Origin: Coptis chinensis
Taxonomy: Eukaryota > Streptophyta > Magnoliopsida > Ranunculales > Ranunculaceae
Reading direction: 5' to 3'
NCBI GenBank assembly: GCA_015680905.1
Contig: CM027380.1
Location: 35,332,001-35,396,000, forward strand
Length of the DNA: 64,000 nt
Shown here: one piece after another, positions 56,715-64,000 of the stretch
Layout: the number at the start of each line of letters is the position of its first letter
Numbering within the stretch: position 1 is the first letter of the stretch
Notes under the pieces: generated by a model
The model's database searches: none
What the model was told of the DNA's origin: nothing
What the model saw: the letters and a program-made list of their open reading frames with translations, nothing else
Translations under genes and position numbers: made by a program

Positions 56715-57750
56715 GTGTTTCCAGGTCAAGCTATACCTAATCCTAAAACTCCAAACACGGCCTTTGAAGTAACCGGTAATACTAGTAATGAAAATGGAAA
56801 CGTAGGTGAGATAAATGCTATCACCACTCTCCATTCTGGCAAAGTGGTAGATAACGGCGTAACTATGCCAGTTGTTACACCACCATTAGTCATAACAAAT
56901 GAAAACTTACTAGATACCGAAATAGAAAATGAAGATCCTACCCCTGTAGAGGTACCAGTTAAACCACAACCTAAGAAACAAAAGGCCAAGGTTAAACATC
57001 CTGTTGATCCATATGCTAAATATAGAGAGAAACCACTGTTTCCCCAGAGATTAGCCATGTTAAACAAGGATACAAATTTTGATGAGATTAGGGAAGTTTT
57101 TAAAAATCTAACGATAAACCTACCTTTTCTCGAAACTATTAAAAAGTTACCACAACATGCCAAGTTTCTAAAAGAGTTGTGCACTACTATGAGTAAAACA
57201 AATTTTCCTAAAGATGCCTTTTTAACTGAACAATTTTTCACATTATCTGAATATAATGGAATTGTTAAGTACAATGACCCTAGTCGTCCTACTGTACAAT
57301 GCACCTTAGGAGATTCCCACACGACGACCGCGCTATTAGACCTGGGGGCGAGTGTTAACTTACTCCATTATTATTTATATAAACAAATAGGTCTACAGGA
57401 GATGCAACCTACTAAAATGACGTTGCAATTAGTTGACCGGTTTATTAAGTATCCTAAGGGTGTGGTTGAAAACATGCTTGTTAAGGTTCAGGATTTCTAT
57501 TATCCTGCTGATTTTGTTATCCTCGATACAGAAGTCGTTAACAACTCTGTTCCGATCATTTTAGGGCGTCCTTTCTTGGCTACTGCCAACGCGCTCAGAA
57601 ATTGCCGCAATGGTTCGAGGTCCTTGTCCTTTGGCCATCTTTCTGTTGAGGTAAATGTTTTTAAAATGATGCAATAGTTCCCAGATACGAATGTCGATGG
57701 AGAGGTTAGCATGATCGAGAGCTTAGCTCAAGATTATTTTGACAAGATGT
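56715..57750 (+). pseudogene. pol: Element D gag-pol linker and protease
   Basis: A 320-residue frame carries the linker, NFDEIREVFKNLTINLPFLET, the protease active site DLGASVNLLHYYLYKQIGL near 57345, and ILGRPFLATANALRNC. A stop in place of Gln or Lys at 57677 is followed by the start of the linker SLAQDYF. The frame is the most open of the gag-protease regions here. Confidence 0.9.
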
Positions 57751-58229
57751 TTCCATGACAGAAGAAGAATTTTTCACCCACTATCCCAGTGATTCTTCTA
57801 ACCCACCTATTGAAGAATGTCTTGCATATCTAAAAACTTCTGATGATATAGACCTGAGAGCTTTAGTTGAGCACCATTCACCCACCTCACATTATCATAT
57901 CACTCATTCACCTTCCATCAATGTTCCCTGCCCTCCACCTTTCCAAAGGAACCTTGAGTTTACACTTGACCCTCTTGTTCCTCCTGTGCTTCATGATTTT
58001 CTAAATTCTCCTAGTATTAAATTACTACCTACAGAGCCACCAAATACTTTCATTTTCAGTTGTCTGATTATACCAACCCACTCCACCACTAAATTTTGTG
58101 ATAAACCCACTCTCTCATTTCTTCCATTTCTTACTTCTACAATTCATCCATATCCACCATATCTTCCACAACCATCTATTTTCTCACAATCATTCACTTG
58201 CCCACCCTTTCGTTAGAAAATCAAGAAGA
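57751..58229 (+). pseudogene. Element D protease-RT linker, last part before truncation
   Basis: The frame 57755-58216 is Pro/Ser/Thr-rich (for example EECLAYLKTSDDIDLRALVE and PSIKLLPTEPPNTFIF). By position it corresponds to the variable acidic linker between protease and RT, but I see no clear match to A, B or C. It may be a lineage-specific linker or foreign sequence. Similarity to Athila stops near 58230. Confidence 0.4.
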
Positions 58230-58379
58230 CTTTGCATGATAGGCTAGATTCTAGATTCCTCAGTATTCTCTCTCATTCAGTTATTCCACGTCATGGGAAA
58301 TCATGGTGCTTGATGGTGTTTGCATGTGTTTTATCTGATAATTATTTATGGCAAGATCCACAACTATTTCGGTTGTTGA

Positions 58380-59340
58380 TATATGGCAAACTGCAGGGTA
58401 TGTGTCTGTCGCAGAACCAGTATCCATAGGTGTCGCTCTCGAGTAATTCTTCGAAGGACTATTTCATTATGATTCAAGGAGATTTCATAGCAACCAAATA
58501 CACTACTTAACTCCTGGAAGTGAGTGTGGAAAACCCTAAAAAACAGAATTGGAGGTGTGTTGAGGTCAGGGCAAGGGCGCGGGCGCGCTCAGAATAGCCT
58601 ATGGAAGGGCGCGTGCACGCTCAACTCTGACTCTGCATTCCAGGTCCTTGGGCATGGGCGCACTCTGTTATAAGGCAACAGAGAGGGTGTGCGCGCTCCG
58701 AGTGCTGGTTTTGGTATGAACTGCGGGGTGAAATTTAGAGGTGCTGGTGTGATGAAAAATAATGATGTAGTATGAAGTATGTGGTGTGCTATGTATTTAT
58801 AGAGCACTAGTTTCTTAAACTAAGGTCCTCAAGGTTCCCTAATTGATACGGAAAGAGATGGAATAAGAAAAGATTTCTAAAGCCAAAATAGAAACAGGCT
58901 CCAAAATCAAACCTATAGCTTTTAGGCTAGAATTAAAAGTAGCAATCCTCCAAATTTCTAATCCTTGAGGTTGCACAAACCAAGAGTAGCTAATTATTGC
59001 TACACCATATTAGCAACATGCTCACACAAACCATATTCTCAAAACCTTGCAATATTAAATTCCAAATACAGTTGGATATGGTAAATTATAATGCCAAACA
59101 AGTCGGGAAGGTGGGATTCATAAAAAAATAGATAGCATGCTCGGACAAAAATTAAACTAACTTGAAATTTAAATAACAACCAAATACATAATCCAATATT
59201 AACTACTTAACTAAACAACTGAGAATCAAATTCTTCTAAAAATAGGGAAATTTCCTAAAACAATAATAATACAATCAACGAATTAACCACGAGATGAGGA
59301 AGGGCCATAGTCATTTGTCCCGCGTCGACAACGCTCATGC
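58380..59340 (-). mobile_element. Fragment E: Athila-like ORF3b leader and start, opposite strand
   Basis: On the minus strand, from high to low coordinates, the fragment has a decayed PPT-like block (about 59093-59115, matching C 19300-19330), a TATA box (58794-58801), the GC array (GCGCTC-like units at 58585, 58617, 58660 and 58693; spacings 32, 43, 33) and the ORF3b start at 58488. Stops occur at codon 5 and codon 10. Similarity ends near 58400 after a YGYWFCDRH block. It is a separate remnant or an inverted piece of D. Confidence 0.65.
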
Positions 59341-59639
59341 CTTCCAAAGTCTGCAGAAAAACCCTCATGAGGTGGTAGGCATCATAGAACTTCTACTTGA
59401 AACGTGCGATGTTGCTCTATTAAAACATCCATGGCTTCCCAACGCGTGTTATTACTCTAGCTGGTACGACTGCCCGAAACTTTCTTGAATCTACAGACAC
59501 GTGTAAAATTAGACTATGTCATAACATGTCAACTTCAATTACACTACTAATGAGGATCTATTAGGTCTATATAATGTCGTATGGGATGGGTCTATATTAG
59601 TTCAAATATTAATCGTCAGTGCAGTCTTTGTACAAAAGT

Positions 59640-60046
59640 ATGGAAAATGCAGGCTTTCTCTTAAACCGACTATTGTTTACGGTCATGTAATAACGTGTCG
59701 ACCTAAGCTTACATATTAACTTGCACGTCTTATATAGTTGGACATGAATTCTCTTAAATGGATTATCCGTTTACGGACATGTTATATAGTGTCTTGAGGC
59801 AGCTATTTAGTGTCTTGAACAGCTTATTAAGTGTCTTGCCGACGACCATGTAATAAGCGTAAATGAAAAAGTTGTTCAAGACACTATATAAGTTGTTCAA
59901 GACAAAAAAAAACCTGTCCAAGGCACCATGTTCGTTAACGGATAATCCGTTTAAGAGAAGGTCTGTGTGATATATAGTTGGGTATATAATCCTAAATTAA
60001 ATAGTTGTTCACGACACTATATAAGCTGTCCTGTGAAAGCCAGAAA
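59640..60046. repeat. Inverted-repeat, MITE-like cluster
   Basis: Arms at 59751-59781 and 59927-59957 are inverted copies of about 31 bp with about three mismatches. Another partial direct copy of the arm is at 59655-59690. Between and around them a GTGTCTTGAACA(A/G)CTTAT-type unit recurs three times in one direction (59787-59840) and, inverted, three times (59871-59902 and 60005-60027). There is no open reading frame. A foldback element or MITE is likely. Confidence 0.6.
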
Positions 60047-60660
60047 TTAACAAACCTCTTCCAGAGCCTTTTCCCTTCCCCGCCATGCAATTTTGTACTT
60101 GATATCTACTGAAGTCCACTCTTCCACCATCGCCAACAGATGACTTGCCTTCAAGGTTTTGTCGTCCCGTAGAATTTGTTTGTAGCACAAGGCGATATAA
60201 CCACTTGACACGTCACGGTTAAACTCTCCAGTTGTTCGGCAACCACATGTGTGAACGTTGTAAACAATTTTCACAATCCACATATATGAACCATCAATGC
60301 TGTAATACACGTGAAATGGACAATTGGACCCCTGACTCATCAATTCAGACCCCTTGCATCCATATTGTACCCTTTCATAGTTTGTCCTTATTTTTGCTAG
60401 TTCAAAGTTGTTTTTAATGGCGTAAGTCTTCATGCGAAATGTAAACAACCACCTTTCAGGAAACACCATCCCCAAAGTGAGTGTATTTATTTTGGGAGCC
60501 TCCAATTCTATTGGAATCACATCTTCAAGACGCCCATCTTCTACCACAGACTTTTTGTAGGGTTGGGATTTTTCTCTTCTTTCCTTTAAGAGGGAAATTC
60601 GTTCAATACTACTCCCGTTGTCTTGCGTGAATTAGGATCCTACCCTGTTAGTAGCTGCAC
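60047..60660 (-). pseudogene. MULE transposase, DNA-binding-type N-terminal domain
   Basis: The frame 60547-60047 has LGMVFPERWLFTFRMKTYAI, a KNNFELAKIRTNYERVQYGC segment, CPFHVYYSIDGSYMWIVKI and NVHTCGCRT. These match the MuDR-type transposase N-terminal domain (WRKY/GCM-like zinc fold; Cys and His ligands visible). Upstream (60660-60548) is LKERREKSQPYKKSVVEDG, which repeats the text at 62345-62430. Exon end likely at 60056. Confidence 0.78.
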
Positions 60661-60676
60661 TTTCGGATGCTGGTGC

Positions 60677-61934
60677 TGATAGGGTTATATACTAAAAGCA
60701 TTACTTATGTATTAACTCTAATTCTTTATATTTTGAATGAGAATCATATGGGCAAATGTTATGCATATTATATATGTTATTAGTTATATGCATGTGTCTA
60801 ATACTTTATGTTGTAGATGATATGGTGTGAACACACAGAAGATCATATCATCAGTACCTTATAAAGTATAAGTAATCGTTCACAACCTAGATGGATTTGG
60901 AAAAACCATTGGTACGGTTGTAGTATAATCTGGTATTAGTCTATCTTGACTATAGGATTACACTAGTACACTTTGTGTGTATTGAACAGGACCAAGTGAG
61001 GTTGTTTCTCCTTATACTGACTATATAAGAGAACAAACGCCTCTGTTATTATGGATGGATGTCCTCCTAATTTGGATATAATAACGGGCAATTACATGCA
61101 TTGTTAATTACTTTAAATCATTAATGAGTGAGATTCATTTGTGAATCAACAAACTCGATGGGTTGGGTAATGACATTGTATGTAAGGTGTGATGTTGATT
61201 ATAAAAGGAATCCGTGTCCCGCAAGAAGTCGGGTTGATGATGTCCCCTTGAAGAGCTCAAAAAGATTGTCATGTAAACCCTGCAGGTGGATTTATTCTGA
61301 CATGACAATGAGGTTGAGTGGTACTACTCAAGGACATAAGAAGTTGATAAATGTAGTTGTCAGTAACTTGACGTAATCAACGGACATTCGATATCTTAAA
61401 CACGGGGAGATCAACGAGCATATAATATGGAGCCTATAAACGCTGACACGTAATTTGGGATTATGGCAGTAGTGCAACAATGGCCTTTAGTGGAAGAAGC
61501 CATTTGTTGACGGACTTGGGTAGTGTGTTCTGGGCGAACATGGGAAGCCCAAGCCCATCAGGAGGCCCAACCCTAATTTCTATTCATGGTCCCTGTTGTA
61601 GCCTATAAATAGAATACTCTCTCTCTTGCCAAAATTGACTATTCTTTGTTCTGAAAAAGGGCAAGAAAAGTAGATCTGAATTCGTTTATGATCTTGAGAG
61701 AAAGAAAGGGGTTGGTAGATCGTTGTCTACACAACGTCCAATCTATTCTAAAGGAATACAACAGAAGATCAAGAGGTTGATTTCGGATTTCATAAAGCTT
61801 GGATTCTCAGAGTTATCTAAACCAATTCTCAAAGGTATGTTCTCTATTCAAAATCATGAGAACCCCATTGATTCCGCTGCGTGTATGTTCTCGCAGTTTG
61901 TAGAAATATTCGTTCTGAAATAACGGTTCCTACA
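60677..61934. repeat. Solo LTR inside the MULE
   Basis: 1258 bp beginning TGATAGGG and ending CCTACA, flanked by the perfect duplication GGTGC (60672-60676 and 61935-61939). A plant TATA (CCTATAAATAG) is at 61601-61611. No PPT or internal coding sequence is present, so the internal part was lost by LTR-LTR recombination. It is not of the Athila type; a Copia origin is possible. Orientation is probably +, from the TATA. Confidence 0.85.
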
Positions 61935-61939
61935 GGTGC

Positions 61940-62520
61940 AACACCCGCTGGTGCATCAGGGCGTGATTTTCAGTATTACGGTCGGCATTATAATGTTGCC
62001 CACGTACTAGAGGAAATACTGGAAGAAACATGCACATTCCATGACCGGTGTGTAGAGTTCAGAGGTCGTGTTCGTATAATATTGTACCGTAATTCGTTGA
62101 ACATCTCGCCGCCCGATGACCACTATTTTCTGCACCCGTCGCGTCACCAGTTACTCCGCTGCCATCTTCACCTACCATTTGAACATTATTATCATCAGAC
62201 GTATTATTAAGGTAAAAACCACCTGCCATTTGAACATTATTATTAACAAACCTATTATTAAAGGCAAAACCACCTGACTCATCAATTGGGTCATCACTAT
62301 CACTAAACTCATCATCACTATCTTTGAACTCATCATCACTTGGACCATCATCGCCAACACGCACATCATCGACCGCAGGCTTTTTGTACCGTTGGGAGTT
62401 CTCTCTTCTTTCGTTTAAGAAGGAGCCTTGCTGACTATGTCCCCTGTTATCTTCTCTATCACCACCACCACCACTTCCAGATGCTGGTAAAACACCACCT
62501 GATTTGTCAGATATGCCATT
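61940..62520 (-). pseudogene. MULE acidic N-terminal region, second tandem copy
   Basis: The minus strand encodes DEFKDSDDEFSDSDDPIDESGG, interrupted here as DEFSDSDDPIDESGG, then NNNVQMAGG, GSGVTGDATGAENSGHRAAR and ILYEHDLETS. The same text occurs at about 62520-62800. The copy continues across the solo LTR to 60530. Stops occur near 62010. Confidence 0.6.
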
Positions 62521-63297
62521 TTAAGTATTACCTCCACTATTATAATTTTGTCTTGACAGTGGACGAAATATTGGACCAAATGGACACATTCCAGGACCGG
62601 TGTGTGAAGTTTCGAGGTCGTGTTGGTATAATATTCCACTGTAATTGTACGAACATCTCGCAGCACCATGACTACTATTTTGTGCACCCGCCGCGCCACC
62701 AGTAACTCCACTTCTATCTCCACCTGTCATTTGAACATAATTTACAAGGTTTGCCCCACCAGACTCATCAATTGGGTCATCACTTGGACTATCACCCCCA
62801 AACAAAGAAGCAATGTCTTCACGCATATTCGATGTGTCAACAATATCATCCCAATTTGTATCGTCCCAATTCAATGTATTTCCACCCATATCTCTATCCC
62901 TACAACTCACCACTTCCTCCAAAAGGGAAGCAAAGCTGACACGAGTTGTTCTCCTTTCTCCTAGACCTCCCGACACATGACCTTCCTCTCCAGACTCACT
63001 ATGCAGTTCTAAGGGAGCACACTGGCTACCGAAACCAGTTATAGTAACTCTGTCTCTTGGGATATCGGGGATAATTAGCCTCAGACTACTCGGAACTTGG
63101 TCAAGTGTGAAGGTCGTTGTATGGCATCGTCTGGGAAGTTCAGATAAGTTTGTTTCACGCATGTGCTGAGAAGGTTCAACATCTACTCCAGTACAATTGT
63201 CAGGCCCGTACTGGGTAGACTCTACAACGAACGTTTCAGGTACTCTTGAAACTTCAATACCATCTGGAAGCATCACAATCAGCGAGTTTAGTGCCAT
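62521..63297 (-). pseudogene. MULE transposase N-terminal region, first copy
   Basis: The ATG at 63297 (MALNSLIVMLPDGIEV) is preferred; the frame is open from 63321. It has RRCHTTTFTLDQVPSSLRL, an acidic stretch (GGNTLNWDDTNWDDIVDTS), SPSDDPIDESGG and GSGVTGGAAGAQNSSHG. In MULE transposases this region precedes the DNA-binding domain. It ends at a stop at 62521 with further similarity to the second copy after it. Confidence 0.6.
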
Positions 63298-64000
63298 TTT
63301 ACACACCTCTTTTACAGTCAAAACAATTCCGCGGTCCTCAATAGCTCACTTACCCCTATAAGTATCTACTACATAAGATGCTTCTCCAAACTAAGTTTGA
63401 AGCTTCTCATCTCCAACAATGCTAACTGCACAATAATTTATTCATTGCACAAGTTAGTTCCTAAAAGTGTCAATAGTGTACTGTAAACTATTGTCCAAAA
63501 CATACAGACAATGTTTAATAACTTTTACATAGTGTCGTGTAACGCTTATATTGTACTTCTGACAGAACATGTATATTGATTCAAGAAACCTAAGATACTG
63601 TTCTGCCATGCTTTTAAAGTGCCTCTCTAGTCTCTTCTTCTACAGGTAAAAAAACTACCAGAAACCAGAATAACACACTTACCACCATAGCCGTAACTTT
63701 TCGACGTCGTTGTATGACACCTTCTGGGAAGTTCAGATTTGTAGGTTTCGGCTACGTGCAGAGAAGGTTAAACATCTACTCCAGTGCAATTGTCAGGCAC
63801 GTACTGGGTGGCTTCTGCAATGAAGGTTTCGGGCACTCTAGAAACTTCGGTAACATCTGGGAGCATCACAGTCAGCGAGTTTATTGCCGTTTTACATACT
63901 TTTTTACAGTCACAATAACGTACTTACCCCCACATGTATCTGGTACATGAGACACTTTTCTAAACTGAGTTTGTAACCTATCATCTCCCACAATGCTAAC
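63298..64000 (-). repeat. Tandem duplication at the 5' side of the MULE gene
   Basis: 63703-64000 repeats 63113-63428 in the same orientation, with an offset of about 590 bp and roughly 85% identity by eye. The upstream copy has lost the ATG (ACG). Between the copies (63429-63702) the sequence is AT-rich and non-coding. The duplication may run beyond the window. Confidence 0.75.

Larger units (their letters stand above)
53336..58230 (+). mobile_element. Element D: 3'-truncated Athila-like element, inserted in B
   Basis: D has a 5' LTR, PBS, GC array, gag, protease and the start of the protease-RT linker, then breaks off at about 58230. RT, RNase H, integrase, the 3' ORFs and the 3' LTR are missing from the window. 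The five bases before it (TCAGG, 53331-53335) are the expected target duplication, but no partner is seen. Confidence 0.82.
60047..64000 (-). mobile_element. MuDR-like (MULE) transposon, N-terminal part of the transposase gene
   Basis: Minus-strand coding pieces run from the right edge to 60047. The N-terminal acidic region lies at 63297-61940 and the MuDR-type N-terminal transposase domain at 60547-60047. The catalytic MULE domain, the zinc-finger end and the terminal inverted repeats are not seen; the reading stops at a likely donor (AAGAG|GTTTGT, exon end 60056), and the downstream exons are not in the next 700 bp. A solo LTR and two tandem duplications disturb the gene. Confidence 0.75.

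Noticed and set aside
53336..59340. D and E as one complete element with 3' ORFs
   Set aside because: E lies on the opposite strand and pol is missing, so they are not colinear.
1..64000. Bacterial-type systems, CRISPR arrays, tRNA or rRNA genes
   Set aside because: No spaced identical repeats, cloverleaf boxes or rRNA motifs were recognised. All coding content is plant transposon-like.

Overview
The window looks like repeat-dense nuclear DNA of a flowering plant, most likely a eudicot and probably a heterochromatic or pericentromeric region. The evidence is plant-type L1 LINEs with a C-terminal RNase H, several Athila-like Ty3/gypsy elements with 3' ORFs, a MuDR-like (MULE) transposon, methylation-type decay, and no recognisable host gene. 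I cannot name the species. No tRNA, rRNA or CRISPR was seen.

Layout, left to right: (1) 1-2596, AT-rich non-coding DNA with a strand-biased CCGATC motif. (2) 2600-6868, a 5'-truncated, decayed LINE (LINE-1) on +. (3) 6913-53335, a large old Athila-like element on - (element B) split into three pieces by two later insertions. (4) Inside B, 9572-29351 is Athila-like element C on -, with both LTRs and the target-site duplication (TSD) GCGAC. C's left LTR carries a younger LINE (LINE-2, 10316-15236). (5) Also inside B, 33574-47850 is Athila-like element A on +, with both LTRs and TSD ATACA. (6) At 53336 a fourth, truncated element D (+) enters the gag-protease region of B and runs to about 58230. 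It is followed by an opposite-strand fragment E (about 58380-59340), an inverted-repeat MITE-like cluster (59640-60046), and part of a MULE on - (60047-64000) that holds a complete solo LTR (60677-61934, TSD GGTGC). Insertion order: B first, then C, A and D into it, then LINE-2 into C.

The Athila-like elements share one plan: LTR, tRNA-Asp-like primer site, a leader with a GC-rich array, gag-protease-RT-RNase H-integrase in one frame with no termination codon evident between gag and pol in the ancestor, then two or three extra 3' ORFs (ORF3a, ORF3b, and ORF3c in B) of unknown function, a long 3' UTR, a polypurine tract (PPT) and the LTR. All copies are broken by stops and frameshifts, so the proteins are probably not made intact, but the ends and many non-coding signals are well kept.

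The most interesting signals lie outside the textbook domains. A tandem array of GAGCGCACCTGCGCCC-like units with alternating 33 and 44 bp spacing (about 77 bp period) occurs twice per element, in the gag leader and in the ORF3b leader. A TATA box precedes ORF3b in every copy. A 136 bp intron-like segment sits just after the ORF3b stop in A and C, with a counterpart in B. PPT-like G-rich tracts follow each 3' cassette. An in-frame stop lies at codon 10 of ORF3b in three of four copies. The 3' ORFs look like serial duplicates of one another. Together these suggest that the 3' ORFs are separately transcribed, modular cassettes.
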